Shown one piece after another: positions 53,970 to 63,224 of a stretch of 64,000 bases of DNA. Position 1 is the first letter of the stretch. Every line of letters begins with the position of its first letter. The notes beneath the pieces were generated by a model, which worked only from the letters and a program-made list of their open reading frames with translations, made no database searches and had not been told where the DNA came from. Position numbers and translations under genes: made by a program. This DNA is from Leucobacter allii. Lineage in GTDB: Bacteria > Actinomycetota > Actinomycetes > Actinomycetales > Microbacteriaceae. The stretch covers positions 1,674,001-1,738,000 of the forward strand of contig NZ_CP095045.1 in NCBI RefSeq assembly GCF_022919155.1, read 5' to 3'.

Positions 53970-54827
53970 CTACCGTCGTGAATCCCGGGCCTCCCTCAGC
54001 GGGACACCAAACCGCCGTTCGAGGCTGCTGGCCTCGTCCTTGACCCCAGCTTTCTGAAGAGCGCGAATAGCTTCTGACAGGAGCTCACCGACTCGCACGA
54101 CCTCTTCCCGCAGCGCGACGAGCTCATCCCGGCGCTCGACCTCTGCCTGCCCGCACCATTGGCGGAGCAGGTCGCGCATCGGCTGCCCATAGGCCTCCTC
54201 GGCGTCCCACTTCGCGGCCTTCTCAGGCTCGATGAAGAAGGAATGGGGGTTGCGGCCGCTTGTCGTGATCGTCTCCCCGTGCGTCGCGTTACGACGAGCC
54301 TTCTCCTCTTGCTCATCAACCTCCCGAAGGATCGAATCGGGGAACAGTTCGCATGCGCGGCGAGCGATGAGCTCGGTCGTCGTCCATGGAACGAGCAACG
54401 CCCCGTCTTCTTCGAAGGCCGCGGGTTCAGCCCGGAGGAGCGCTTCGTCGAGCTGCAGCAGGCGGGCCAAGCCGCCCACGTCAACGATGCTGGTGACACC
54501 TGGGTGCCTGTACTCGGGAGCAGCCAGCGATTCGTCGATCAGCTTGCGCATCACCTCGTCGACGGCATACTCCTCGCGTGCGCCACGCACACCGGGATGC
54601 GTGTCGACCGCTTCCCAGCGAGCCTCTCGCGCCCGAAACTCATCCACGTCGTGCCACCGCGCCTTCAGTCGTGCCGGGGGCACCCACTCTTCCCGTCCTC
54701 CGGCATCGTCGCCGACGAAGCGCACGAGCACCCGCGCGGGCTTCTGCGTGCCGAGGCGTTTGAGCTTGACTTCGACCAACGGGTCGATACCTCGGGCTCG
54801 ATATGCCCAATGGTCGCCAGGTTCCAT
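53970..54827 (-). CDS. Hypothetical protein of the island
   Basis: 285 residues. An N-terminal small beta domain (HWAYRARGIDPLVEVKLKRL, RVLVRFVGDDAGGREEWVPP ARL) resembles a chromo/tudor-like barrel. It is followed by an alpha-rich part with a WDAEEAYGQPMRDLLRQWCG motif and a coiled-coil end. No family assigned. The start is ATG 54827, with AAGGATG upstream. It lies 10 bases after the next-upstream gene, so the two form an operon. Confidence 0.6.
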   Translation of the reverse strand: MEPGDHWAYRARGIDPLVEVKLKRLGTQKPARVLVRFVGDDAGGREEWVPPARLKARWHDVDEFRAREARWEAVDTHPGVRGAREEYAVDEVMRKLIDESLAAPEYRHPGVTSIVDVGGLARLLQLDEALLRAEPAAFEEDGALLVPWTTTELIARRACELFPDSILREVDEQEEKARRNATHGETITTSGRNPHSFFIEPEKAAKWDAEEAYGQPMRDLLRQWCGQAEVERRDELVALREEVVRVGELLSEAIRALQKAGVKDEASSLERRFGVPLREARDSRR

Positions 54828-54837
54828 GCATTCATCC

Positions 54838-55695
54838 TTACTTTTCAGGAGCGGTACGCGGAGACTGATTCGACGAGCGCCGAGTTGCCTTGTTCAAATG
54901 CCGTCGGCGGTAGTGCTCACTGAGTTGCAGCTCAGAATTGATGCCGAGCAGCTGCGCGGCCTTTCGGATCCGAGTGCGGTGATGCTTGTCCTGAGTCATG
55001 TACGTGAATGCACGACCGGCCCACACCATTGAGGCAGCAGTCAGGAACAGCAGAAGCGGCGCGCCGAGGGATTCTTGCTGGCCGACGTAGTTCGGCACGC
55101 CATCACTGCTGTCCGACCGCTGGAAGTAGAGATCTGAGATGTTCACCGATGCGTGGCTGTACGAAGACAGGATCCGATAGTAAATGTAAGCGTCCATGCC
55201 GCCGGGCGTCAGATCCAGGCAGATGCCGCGAAAGCGTTGGACGCTGTCGGCCGACCCCTCGAACTCGGAAGGATCAGCATCAGTGATCTCCGGTGCGACA
55301 TCGCGGAAAGTCGCAGACACGGCTTCGAACGCGTCCTTTTTCAGAGCCGCCCGTGTGCGGTTGTACTCGTGCAGAAACGCCGTAATGCCGTGCTGATCCT
55401 TGCTCTGCACCAACCATGCAGCCGTCAAAGCGCTCTCATATGCGAATCGCACTAGCGGGATCGCCTGATTCGGCATGTGGTTGTCCACCAGCAGAGCGAT
55501 CGCCCGGGACGTCTCATAGACATGACAGGTCAAACCCCAGACGGCGGTCATGCGTGCAAGGTCAGAGCCAAGAAACCTCTTCCCCCGGCGTGCTGCCGGC
55601 TGGTGCAATGACTGGCTACCGTCAAAATCAAGCCAGGTCTCCCCCAACTCCGCCACAAGTGCGCGGAGGTCGGATTCTTCAGTCAGGGTCGGCAT
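54838..55695 (-). CDS. All-helical hypothetical protein (DUF5677/HEPN-like pattern)
   Basis: 285 residues, largely helical: RMTAVWGLTCHVYETSRAIA, PLVRFAYESALTAAWLVQSK, FLHEYNRTRAALKKDAF, LSSYSHASVNISDLYF. The ES-LTAAWL and Y-SHAS segments resemble DUF5677-type/HEPN-related proteins found in defence islands, but the match is weak. The start is ATG 55695, with TAAGAT ending 7 bases upstream; the longer frame is not protein-like. First gene of a two-gene operon with 53970-54827. Confidence 0.5.
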   Translation of the reverse strand: MPTLTEESDLRALVAELGETWLDFDGSQSLHQPAARRGKRFLGSDLARMTAVWGLTCHVYETSRAIALLVDNHMPNQAIPLVRFAYESALTAAWLVQSKDQHGITAFLHEYNRTRAALKKDAFEAVSATFRDVAPEITDADPSEFEGSADSVQRFRGICLDLTPGGMDAYIYYRILSSYSHASVNISDLYFQRSDSSDGVPNYVGQQESLGAPLLLFLTAASMVWAGRAFTYMTQDKHHRTRIRKAAQLLGINSELQLSEHYRRRHLNKATRRSSNQSPRTAPEK

Positions 55696-55702
55696 GACTC
55701 GG

Positions 55703-55708
55703 ATCTTA
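55703..55708 (-). promoter_or_regulatory. Leaderless -10 box of the two-gene island operon
   Basis: TAAGAT on the minus strand ends 7 bases before ATG 55695. Confidence 0.55.
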
Positions 55709-55866
55709 GCCGGAGTCGGGGACATTGACTGAGGGCGAGCACTCGCAAGGATCGTCAGCCCGGCCACCCAATCGAGTAGATATCCACGCGCGCTGAGCGT
55801 GCGCGAGCGCCCCACGCTACGCCGAAGCGGGTAAACGTGAACGGGAAGGAATGAAGCTCTTGGACT

Positions 55867-55882
55867 GTAATGTACATTCACA
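55867..55882. repeat. Right copy of 16-base island repeat
   Basis: GTAATGTACATTCACA, partner of 44961-44976. Contains the perfect palindrome AATGTACATT. It lies 68 bases from the mutM stop codon, at the right edge of the island. Confidence 0.5.
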
Positions 55883-55949
55883 CGAGCTTGAGTCCTCAAT
55901 TGCACCGCCCGTGAGCGCTAGCTCGGACACCACAAGCGCTCGGACTGGA

Positions 55950-56936
55950 TCATCGTTTTCGTTGGCAGACCGGGCAAAAATGTGACGAGCGGTTCATGAA
56001 GGCAACGCGTTTAATCAAGCCCCCGCAACGACTGCAGGGTTTGCCACCACGGCCATATACTTCAATCGATCTGCTGAAGTAACCCGCCTGTCCGTTGACG
56101 TTCACGTACTGCGCATCGAAGCTCGTGCCGCCCTCGGCGAGTGCCTGCGCGAAGACGTCGCGCAGCGCTCCGAGCAGCTCCGCGGCCTTCCGCGCCGAGA
56201 GCACCCGTCCGGAGGTCTCCGGGTGGAGCCTCGCGCGCCACAGCGCCTCATCCGCGTAGATGTTGCCGACGCCGCTCACGAGCGTCTGATCGAGGAGCAG
56301 CCGCTTCACACCACTCGGACGCGCGCGCAATCGCTGGAGAAACACCGCATCGTCGAACCGCGGATCGAGCGGATCCCGGGCGATGTGCCGGGCCTGCCCC
56401 GGGACGCCCTCGGCGGTCAGCGCATCGAGGGCGAGCGAGCCGAAGAGCCGCTGATCGGCGAAGTCGACGCGCAGCTCGCCGTGCTCGGCGTGCTCGATCC
56501 AGAGCCGGATCCTCACGTGCCGGTCGTCCGCGGCCTCCGGAGCCCTGAGGAGGAGTTGTCCGCTCATCCCGAGGTGCGCGAGGAGCGCGAGCCCGGGCGC
56601 GGCCGCGGCACGTTCCGCCGCGGCCGCGCCGTTCGCACCTGGTGCGACGCGCTCCGCGACCGGCAGCCACAGGAACTTGCCGCGACGCACGGGGGCCGCG
56701 AAGCGGATCCCCAGGATGCGTCGTTCGAAATCGGCGGCGCGGGCGCGACCGGCCGCGTCCGAGAGCGTCACGCCGTGCCCGCCCTCGCCGTCCGCCGACG
56801 GCGCACCGTCGCCGCCGAGCGGCAGATGACGCTTGAGCGCGCGCGGATCCCGCACCTCGGCGGCGATGACCCTGGCGCCGGTGACCGCGGGCGCGAGGCC
56901 GGCTCGGACGACCTCGACCTCGGGGAGCTCAGGCAT
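55950..56936 (-). CDS. mutM: Formamidopyrimidine-DNA glycosylase (3' end probably replaced)
   Basis: Base-excision repair enzyme removing 8-oxoguanine and FaPy, 328 residues. Pro2-Glu3 ([10 protein letters not shown]) form the catalytic N-terminus; [29 protein letters not shown] (H2TH) and the zinc finger ([24 protein letters not shown]) are present, so it should be active. Two low-complexity insertions lengthen it. The last ~55 codons are visibly AT-richer than the rest, whereas a GC-rich spare end sits at 42641. This suggests the element supplied a substitute 3' end. It overlaps rnc by 8 bases. Confidence 0.95.
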   Translation of the reverse strand: MPELPEVEVVRAGLAPAVTGARVIAAEVRDPRALKRHLPLGGDGAPSADGEGGHGVTLSDAAGRARAADFERRILGIRFAAPVRRGKFLWLPVAERVAPGANGAAAAERAAAAPGLALLAHLGMSGQLLLRAPEAADDRHVRIRLWIEHAEHGELRVDFADQRLFGSLALDALTAEGVPGQARHIARDPLDPRFDDAVFLQRLRARPSGVKRLLLDQTLVSGVGNIYADEALWRARLHPETSGRVLSARKAAELLGALRDVFAQALAEGGTSFDAQYVNVNGQAGYFSRSIEVYGRGGKPCSRCGGLIKRVAFMNRSSHFCPVCQRKR

Positions 56937-57669
56937 CGCCGCGGCGGGCCCGGCGCCGCCCGGCGCGCAGCGCCGTGACGGCGTCGCGCGCGGCCGCGAG
57001 CTCCGCGGCCTTCTTGCTCGTGCCTTCGCCCCGCCCGATGATGCCGTCGAGCTCGACGCGCGAGCGGTAGCGACGATCGTGGTCGGGCCCGGTGCCCTCG
57101 GTCGAGTACGGCGGATGCGGGAGCCCGCGCCGTGCGGCCTCCTGCTGCAGCGTGGTCTTCGGGTCGAGGGTGACCGTGAAGCGCTCGGGATCCGCGAAGA
57201 GCGGGGCGACGAGATCGAGCACGAAGCGGTCAGCGGTCGCCGGATCCGTCGAGAGGAACACGGCGCCGATCACGGCCTCGACCGTGTCCGCGAGGATCGA
57301 GTCCTTGTCTCGTCCGCCGGTGAGCTCCTCGCCCCGGCCGAGCCGGAGGGCGTCGCCGAGCGAGAGCCCGCGGGCGAGCTCGGCGAGCGCGGTCGTCGAC
57401 ACCACGGCGGCGCGTCGCTTCGCGAGCTCCCCTTCGGGGAGCTCCGGATGGTCGGCGTACAGCTTGACCGTCACCGCCTGCCCGAGGATCGCATCGCCGA
57501 GGAACTCGAGGCGCTCGTTGTGGGGAGCCCCTCCGTGCTCGTAGGCCCACGACCGGTGCGTGAGCGCCAGTTCGAGCAGCTCGGGATCGACGGCGACGTC
57601 GAAGGCATGGAGAAAGCCGCCGGGCTCCCCCTCAGGGGCGCCCGACGGCTTCCGAACGCTCTGCGTCAC
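56929..57669 (-). CDS. rnc: Ribonuclease III
   Basis: Double-strand-specific endoribonuclease, 246 residues. The catalytic signature is [14 protein letters not shown] and the second metal site [13 protein letters not shown]; the C-terminal dsRBD is seen in [14 protein letters not shown] and [18 protein letters not shown]. The start is GTG 57669, immediately after the rpmF stop, so translation is probably coupled. It overlaps mutM. Confidence 0.95.
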   Translation of the reverse strand: MTQSVRKPSGAPEGEPGGFLHAFDVAVDPELLELALTHRSWAYEHGGAPHNERLEFLGDAILGQAVTVKLYADHPELPEGELAKRRAAVVSTTALAELARGLSLGDALRLGRGEELTGGRDKDSILADTVEAVIGAVFLSTDPATADRFVLDLVAPLFADPERFTVTLDPKTTLQQEAARRGLPHPPYSTEGTGPDHDRRYRSRVELDGIIGRGEGTSKKAAELAAARDAVTALRAGRRRARRGDA

Positions 57670-57873
57670 TTACGCGTCGGCGACCTTGCGACCCTTGTAC
57701 TCGAGGAACAGGGCGTTGCCCTGCGAGTCCTCGACCACGCGGGCGCGGTGCGGGAGGCTGTAGACGGTCTTGCCGTTCTCGACGGTCTTGACCAGCTTCG
57801 GGGCCTCGGCCTTCCATGCGGAACGGCGGTGACGGGTGTTCGAGCGCGACATCTTCCGCTTGGGAACAGCCAT
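57670..57873 (-). CDS. rpmF: 50S ribosomal protein L32
   Basis: bL32, 67 residues ([40 protein letters not shown]). It lacks the zinc-ribbon cysteines, the zinc-free form. The start is ATG 57873 with GGAAAGAG upstream; 13 bases after yceD. Confidence 0.96.
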   Translation of the reverse strand: MAVPKRKMSRSNTRHRRSAWKAEAPKLVKTVENGKTVYSLPHRARVVEDSQGNALFLEYKGRKVADA

Positions 57874-57886
57874 GATGTTCTCTTTC

Positions 57887-58453
57887 CTACTTGCTTGCGG
57901 ACTCGGGGTCGTCTCCCGAGCCGGGTTCATCTGCAGCCTCGGCCGTGCCGGTCTGGTAACCGGCCAGCGCCGCCCAGCGCGGATCGATCTCCGCCTCGGG
58001 CACCGCCGCAGCCTCGGCCTCACGGAGCTCACCGGACTCGGGATCGAGTCCCGGGCAGTCCGGGCGACACACTGGCTGGAACGGCAGTGCGAGCACTACC
58101 GCGTCTCGGAGCGGGGGTTCAAGATCCACGTGATCACCGTGAACCCCGTACTCGTCGGCCTCCGTAGGAGTATACGCGAAAAGCTCCTGAAACTCGACTT
58201 GAAACGGCGTGGTGAAATCTTTCAGGCATCGGCCGCACTCCGCGTGCACGGTGGTCCGCGCCTCGGCGCTCACGAGGATGCCCTCGTGCACGGACTCCAG
58301 GCGCACGTCGAGCGCGAGGGTCTCCCCAGCGGGCACCCGGGCGAGTCCCTCGCCGAGCCGCTCGGGCACCGCGAGCTCGCGGGAGCGCTCGCGCATCTCC
58401 CCCGGGCGGCCGGCGATGTCCCGGATGTTCTCCTCGAAGAGCCGCGTCGGCAT
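57887..58453 (-). CDS. DUF177 (YceD) protein
   Basis: 188-residue YceD/DUF177 protein, nearly always next to rpmF and implicated in 23S rRNA/ribosome processing. Conserved are [20 protein letters not shown] and the later [16 protein letters not shown] cysteine pair. The start ATG shares a base with the coaD stop (TGATG). Confidence 0.9.
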   Translation of the reverse strand: MPTRLFEENIRDIAGRPGEMRERSRELAVPERLGEGLARVPAGETLALDVRLESVHEGILVSAEARTTVHAECGRCLKDFTTPFQVEFQELFAYTPTEADEYGVHGDHVDLEPPLRDAVVLALPFQPVCRPDCPGLDPESGELREAEAAAVPEAEIDPRWAALAGYQTGTAEAADEPGSGDDPESASK

Positions 58454-58947
58454 CAGGCCGGCCTCGACTGGTCGAGGAAGCGCGCCACCGCCGGCGGAAC
58501 GTACGGCGTCACGTCGCCGCCGAGTGAGGATACCTGCCGCACGAGCGTGCTCGAGACGTGCGCGTGCGCGGGATCCGGCAGCATGAACACCGTCTCCACA
58601 TTCGCGAGGCTCCGATTCATGAGCACCATCGGGGTCTCGTAGGCGACATCGATCTGCGAGCGGATGCCCTTCACGAGCACGGACGCACCGACCTCGGTGC
58701 AGTAGTCGACCAGCAGCCCGACCGACCACGAGGCGACGAGGATGTTGTCCGGCATCTCCGGGTCTTCTTCGAGGGACTTCTGGATCAGCCCGACGCGCTC
58801 CGAGATGGGAAGCATGGCGTCCTTGCCCGGGTTGTGGACGACGAGGACGTGCACCTGGTCGAAGACGCCGGCCGCGCGGCGGATCACGTCCAGGTGCCCG
58901 AGGGTGACCGGGTCGAACGACCCGGGGACTACGGCGATCTTGCTCAT
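58453..58947 (-). CDS. coaD: Phosphopantetheine adenylyltransferase
   Basis: Transfers AMP to 4'-phosphopantetheine in coenzyme A synthesis; 164 residues, standard size. The nucleotidyltransferase motif is [20 protein letters not shown], with [19 protein letters not shown] and [16 protein letters not shown]. The start is ATG 58947, with TATGCT ending 6 bases upstream (leaderless). First gene of coaD-yceD-rpmF-rnc-mutM. Confidence 0.96.
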   Translation of the reverse strand: MSKIAVVPGSFDPVTLGHLDVIRRAAGVFDQVHVLVVHNPGKDAMLPISERVGLIQKSLEEDPEMPDNILVASWSVGLLVDYCTEVGASVLVKGIRSQIDVAYETPMVLMNRSLANVETVFMLPDPAHAHVSSTLVRQVSSLGGDVTPYVPPAVARFLDQSRPA

Positions 58948-58953
58948 GCATCC

Positions 58954-58959
58954 AGCATA
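58954..58959 (-). promoter_or_regulatory. Leaderless -10 box of coaD
   Basis: TATGCT on the minus strand ends 6 bases before ATG 58947. Confidence 0.6.
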
Positions 58960-59020
58960 GATGTTCGCGACTCCGGATCGGCCGAGGCCCGCCGGGCGCC
59001 GGCTCGCCGTGAGCGAACGC

Positions 59021-59707
59021 TCAGAGACCGTGCTGCTTGGCGAAGATGACGGCGTGCACGCGGTCCCGGAGCTGCAGCTTCGCGAGGACGCGGCCGACGT
59101 GCGTCTTCACGGTCGAGGCCGACAGGAAGAGCTCGCCGCTGATCTCGGCGTTGTTCTTGCCCTCCGCGATGAGGCGCAGCACGTCGAGCTCGCGCTCGGT
59201 GAGCGCCGAGAAGACGTCGGCCGAAACGGGTTCGGGGAGCGCAGGGGCCCCGAGGCGCAGCTGCTCGAGGAGGCGCCGCGTCACGCTCGGCGCCATCGTC
59301 GCGTCGCCGGCGGCGACGCGGTGGATCGCGTCGACGAGCTCCGTCGGCCTCGCGTCCTTCAGGAGGAAGCCGCTCGCGCCGGCTCGGATCGCCCCCGTCG
59401 CGTACTCGTCGAGATCGAAGGTCGTGAGGACGAGCACGCGGGTCTCGGGGAAGCGCTCCACGATGCTCGCGGTCGCGTCGATGCCGTTCACTCCGGGCAT
59501 GCGCACGTCCATGAGCACAACGTCGCAGCCGGCGCCCACGGCCTGCAGCCGCCCGAGTTCGGCGAGCGCCGCGCCGCCGTCCCCGGCCTCCGCGACCACT
59601 TCGATCCCCGGCTCCGCGAGCAGCACCAGCCTGAAGCCAGTGCGGATCAGCTCCTGGTCGTCGACCAGCATCACCCGGATCGCCTGGCCGCCTGCTTCAT
59701 CGTGCAC
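59021..59707 (-). CDS. NarL/LuxR-type response regulator (module 2)
   Basis: 228 residues: receiver with Asp67 ([20 protein letters not shown]) and [11 protein letters not shown], LuxR HTH ([39 protein letters not shown]). Paralogous to the 36.5-kb regulator. GTG start 59707 overlaps the kinase end by 11 bases. Confidence 0.9.
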   Translation of the reverse strand: MHDEAGGQAIRVMLVDDQELIRTGFRLVLLAEPGIEVVAEAGDGGAALAELGRLQAVGAGCDVVLMDVRMPGVNGIDATASIVERFPETRVLVLTTFDLDEYATGAIRAGASGFLLKDARPTELVDAIHRVAAGDATMAPSVTRRLLEQLRLGAPALPEPVSADVFSALTERELDVLRLIAEGKNNAEISGELFLSASTVKTHVGRVLAKLQLRDRVHAVIFAKQHGL

Positions 59708-61181
59708 GTCGTCCTCCGTCGTCCTCGTCCATGCGGATGGCGAGGTCTCCCGCCACCGCTCCGATCTCTCGGTTCACGGTCCCGCCGCCCGTGTTGCCGG
59801 CACGATCCCGAGCGCTCGCATCGGTCGGCAGTTCCGCCCACAGCCGCCAACCGCCGTCGGCCGGTCCCGACTCGATCCGGCCGCCGAAGACGCGGACGCG
59901 CTCGGCGAGCCCCGCGAGCCCGCGCCCCGATCCCACCCCGGAGACCGGCGCGGGAGCGCCGGGCACTCGGCCGTGGTCGCGCACCGTCACCTCGGTGCCG
60001 AGCGGTCCGCGGGAGACGTTCACCTCGGCGCGGGCGCCGATCCCCGCATGCCTGAGCACGTTCGTGAGCCCCTCCTGCACGATGCGGTACACCGCGAGAT
60101 CCTGGCCGCGGTCCCCCGCATCGGCTCCGCGGACGCGCAGTTCCGCGTCGAGCCCCGCCTCGACGAAGCCCTCGATGAGCGCCGGGAGCTCATCGACGCC
60201 GGGCTGCGGCACGAGCGCCGCTTCGTCGTCGGGGGCGTGCAGCGCGCCGAGCAGCCGCCGCATCTCCGCGAGCGCGGTCCGGCCGGTCTCGGCACTGCGG
60301 CGCATCGCGTCCGCCGCCGCCTCCGGCGCCTGATCGGCCGCGCGCGCCGCGCCCTCCGAGAGCGCGATCATGACGGACACCGAGTGCGCGACGACATCGT
60401 GCATTTCCCGCGCGATGCGCGATCGCTCCTCCGCGACGGCGAGCTGGGCGAGCTGATCGCGTTCGCGCGCGAGCTGGTGGGCGCGGTCGATGATCGCGGC
60501 GAGATAGCGCCGGCGGTTGCCGAGGTTGATCCCGAGCATGACGATCGCGAGATACCAGATGGCGGTCATCGTCGTGAGCGCGATGAGGTCCCCGGTTCCC
60601 GAGGCGCGCGCGTCACTCGCGAAGAGGCCGGAGGGCGATCCGGCGAAGGTGCCGGAGGCGACACCCGCGTACGCCAGCGCCGCGCCGAGCACCGCGATCG
60701 CGTATCCGGCCCAGGCCGCGGGCACGCTCCGGTAGACGGGCACCGCGTAGAGCATGAACATGAGCGCCACGCCCGTGGCGAGCGACACCGCGTCGTTCGC
60801 CCAGAAGCAGACGGCGACGGTGACCACGAGGCCGATGAGCGGAAATCTGCGACGGAGGAGGAGCGCGGCGCCGACGGCCGCGAGTCCGAGAATCGCGAAC
60901 GGCCACCACGGCCAGGCGAGGTACGCGGGGAGGGCGATCCACCCGTCAGGGTCGACGGCGCCGCCCGTCGTGATCCTGCGGCCCGCGGCGCCGGCGGCGT
61001 CGAGGAGCATGCCGCAGAGCACGCCGAAGGCGTAGCAGGCGACGATGCTCACATCGACCGCACGCGGGTGCGCGGCGAACGCCCGCCGGATGACGCCGGG
61101 AGGCCTCGGCAGTCGCACCTCCGCCGTCACGGGCGGGGCCTGGGGGAACGGCGCTCCCCCGGCTCGATCGATCCCGCTCAT
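59697..61181 (-). CDS. Sensor histidine kinase, NarX/DesK-type (module 2)
   Basis: 494 residues with several hydrophobic helices in residues 40-220 and no large sensor domain; His261 in RIAREMHDVVAHSVSVM; ATPase part with RIVQEGLTNVLRHAGIG, VTVRDHGR and GRGLAGLAERVRVFGG. TAGGGT ends 6 bases before the ATG, so the kinase and regulator have their own leaderless promoter apart from the ABC genes upstream. Confidence 0.9.
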   Translation of the reverse strand: MSGIDRAGGAPFPQAPPVTAEVRLPRPPGVIRRAFAAHPRAVDVSIVACYAFGVLCGMLLDAAGAAGRRITTGGAVDPDGWIALPAYLAWPWWPFAILGLAAVGAALLLRRRFPLIGLVVTVAVCFWANDAVSLATGVALMFMLYAVPVYRSVPAAWAGYAIAVLGAALAYAGVASGTFAGSPSGLFASDARASGTGDLIALTTMTAIWYLAIVMLGINLGNRRRYLAAIIDRAHQLARERDQLAQLAVAEERSRIAREMHDVVAHSVSVMIALSEGAARAADQAPEAAADAMRRSAETGRTALAEMRRLLGALHAPDDEAALVPQPGVDELPALIEGFVEAGLDAELRVRGADAGDRGQDLAVYRIVQEGLTNVLRHAGIGARAEVNVSRGPLGTEVTVRDHGRVPGAPAPVSGVGSGRGLAGLAERVRVFGGRIESGPADGGWRLWAELPTDASARDRAGNTGGGTVNREIGAVAGDLAIRMDEDDGGRRAR

Positions 61182-61187
61182 CCCCTC

Positions 61188-61193
61188 ACCCTA
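61188..61193 (-). promoter_or_regulatory. Leaderless -10 box of the module-2 kinase
   Basis: TAGGGT on the minus strand ends 6 bases before ATG 61181. Confidence 0.6.
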
Positions 61194-61254
61194 GCCGCAC
61201 GCGGCGCGCCCGCGGGGACCGGGATCCCCGCGGCCGCGCCGCCCGGAGCACCGT

Positions 61255-62124
61255 TCAGCGCGCGTCCCGGCGCTGGAATGCGATCCCGGCGGGGATGAGC
61301 GCCGCGGCGGCCCAGACGGCCATCGCGAGGAGGGCGATGCCGAAGGACGGATCCACGGCACCGGTGCCCACCGCGAGCGACGAGCCGAGCGACGCCGGCA
61401 GGTACGCGGAGACGACGGAGACCCACTCCCACCCCGTGAAGCCGAGCATCTGGAAGGCGATCGGCAGCACGAAGGTGATGCCGGCGATCACCGCGATGCC
61501 GCCCGCCGTCGAGCGCAGCAGCGCCGCGATCCCGAATGCCAGGAGCGCGATGAGCACGAGATAGGCGACCGTCCCGAGCGCGCCCGTGAGCACCGGGAGA
61601 CTCGCGAGTTCCCCCGCGGCGGCCGGCAGGAATGCGATGGCGCAGACGAGGCCGCCGAGCACGAGCACGAGCGCGGTCACCGCGGTGAGGGCCGCTGTGA
61701 CGATGGCCTTCGCGAGGAAGACGGGGCGGCGCGTCGGCACCGCCGCGAGCGAGGAGAGGATCATGCCGCTCGAGTACTCGCTCGTGATCGCGAAGACCCC
61801 GAGCACGCCGATCACGAGCGCGAGGAACGGGCTCGCGAAGGTCGACACGGTGAGGAGGTAGCTCTGCAGCGCCGCCGGGCCGTCGATCTCGACGACCTCG
61901 AGCTTCCAGATGAGCGCCATCATCGCGCTGAGCGCGAGACCGGCCAGCACGGTGCACAGCAGGGTGATCCTGATGCTGCGCAGCGACAGGAGTTTGATCC
62001 GCTCGGAGCGGAGCACGCCGCCGAAGCTGAGACGGTGCGCGGGGCCCGTCGCCGGTCGGCGACGCGGTCCGGCGGCGGCGGGCTCGGGCGCTCGGCTGCC
62101 GTCGATGAGGAGCGTGGTGGTCAT
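61255..62124 (-). CDS. ABC-2 type transporter permease (module 2)
   Basis: 289-residue permease with about six helices and SEYSSGMILSSLAAVPTRRP, the same motif as the module-1 permeases. Single permease, so probably a homodimer, unlike the two-permease module 1. It overlaps the ATPase stop by 4 bases (ATGA). Confidence 0.82.
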   Translation of the reverse strand: MTTTLLIDGSRAPEPAAAGPRRRPATGPAHRLSFGGVLRSERIKLLSLRSIRITLLCTVLAGLALSAMMALIWKLEVVEIDGPAALQSYLLTVSTFASPFLALVIGVLGVFAITSEYSSGMILSSLAAVPTRRPVFLAKAIVTAALTAVTALVLVLGGLVCAIAFLPAAAGELASLPVLTGALGTVAYLVLIALLAFGIAALLRSTAGGIAVIAGITFVLPIAFQMLGFTGWEWVSVVSAYLPASLGSSLAVGTGAVDPSFGIALLAMAVWAAAALIPAGIAFQRRDAR

Positions 62125-63071
62125 GCCGGGATCCTTTCGGCGGCGGGAGCCGCATCGGCCGCGGGCGCGGGATCGACGTACTCGACCGCGTCGCGGGTGA
62201 GGGCGAGATAGGCGTCCTCGAGCGAGGAGGCGATGGGCGCGAGCTCGTGCAGCTCGATGCCGGCGCCGGCGGCCGCGCGGCCGATCTGCGCCGCCGAGCT
62301 GCCGTGCACGACGAAGCGTTCCTCGTCCACCGCTTCGAGCGACCGTCCGTCGACGCCCTCCGCCATGAGGAGGGCCGCCAGCCGCGCGGCGTCGGGGCTC
62401 GCCACGACGACGCGCGGCTCGCCGCGGACCAGCTCCGCGATCGGCGCGTCGGCGATCACCCGGCCGCGGCCGAGCACGATGACGTGGTCGGCCGTGAGCG
62501 ACATCTCGCTCATGAGGTGGCTGGAGAGCAGGACCGTCCGCCCTTCCGCGGCGAGGTGGCGCAGCAGCTGCCGCACCCAGAGCACTCCGTCGGGATCGAG
62601 ACCGTTCACCGGCTCGTCGAGGATCAGGACTTCGGGGTCGCCGAGGAGGGCGGCCGCGATGCCGAGCCGCTGCCCCATGCCGAGGGAGAAGCCGCCGACG
62701 CGGCGGCGCGCCACCCCGGCGAGCCCCGTCCGCTCGAGCACCTCGTCGACGCGGCGATCGGGGATGCCGTGGGTGGCCGCGAGCGCGCGAAGGTGGCTGC
62801 GGGCGCTGCGGCCCGGGTGCACGCCCTTCGCGTCGAGCAGCGCCCCGAGCTCGGAGAGCGGCGCCGCGGCGTCGGCGTAGCGATGACCGTGCACCGTGAC
62901 GGTGCCGCTCGTCGGGCGGTCCAAGCCGACGATCATGCGCATCGTGGTCGACTTCCCAGCGCCGTTCGGGCCGAGGAAGCCCGTCACGGCGCCGGGCCGG
63001 ATGGTGAATGTCGCGTCATCGACGGCGGTGCGCGCGCCGTAGCGCTTCGTGAGGCCGCGTGCCTCGATCAT
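62121..63071 (-). CDS. ABC transporter ATP-binding protein (module 2)
   Basis: 316-residue ATPase: FLGPNGAGKSTTMRMIVGLD, FSLGMGQRLGIAAALLGDP, VLILDEPVNGLDPDG and SSHLMSEMSLTADH. Nearly superimposable on the 40152-41072 ATPase through the first ~240 residues; C-termini differ. Drug- or lantibiotic-immunity type. The start is ATG 63071 with GAGGAG. First gene of ATPase-permease-kinase-regulator. Confidence 0.88.
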   Translation of the reverse strand: MIEARGLTKRYGARTAVDDATFTIRPGAVTGFLGPNGAGKSTTMRMIVGLDRPTSGTVTVHGHRYADAAAPLSELGALLDAKGVHPGRSARSHLRALAATHGIPDRRVDEVLERTGLAGVARRRVGGFSLGMGQRLGIAAALLGDPEVLILDEPVNGLDPDGVLWVRQLLRHLAAEGRTVLLSSHLMSEMSLTADHVIVLGRGRVIADAPIAELVRGEPRVVVASPDAARLAALLMAEGVDGRSLEAVDEERFVVHGSSAAQIGRAAAGAGIELHELAPIASSLEDAYLALTRDAVEYVDPAPAADAAPAAERIPA

Positions 63072-63224
63072 GGGAATCTCCTCGCGTCGGGGTGCGCCGG
63101 GATCGGCGATATGCGCCGGGGATCGGCGATGCCTCCACGCTACGAGGGGAGCGCGGGCGGGCGCATCGCCCCGAAGTCCCCGATCGGGTAGTACCCCGGT
63201 ACTACCCGCGCCGCCGCAGGCGCA

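Larger units (their letters stand above)
42641..55949. mobile_element. Accessory (defence) island integrated at the 3' end of mutM
   Basis: Bounded on the left by a detached GC-rich mutM 3' end (42641) and on the right by the intact mutM whose last codons are atypically AT-rich. A second mutM 3' end at 44.81 kb and a near-identical 16-base repeat (44961 and 55867) suggest at least two stacked insertions. The cargo includes higBA, an AIPR protein, an HTH-Mrr-STAND protein, antitoxin-like fragments and decayed genes. GC content drops noticeably, most at 46.3-48.6 kb. No integrase gene is visible. The island separates mutM from smc. Confidence 0.65.

Noticed and set aside
42641..55949. Prophage
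   Set aside because: No capsid, terminase, portal, tail or integrase motifs were found; cargo is defence and toxin-antitoxin genes.
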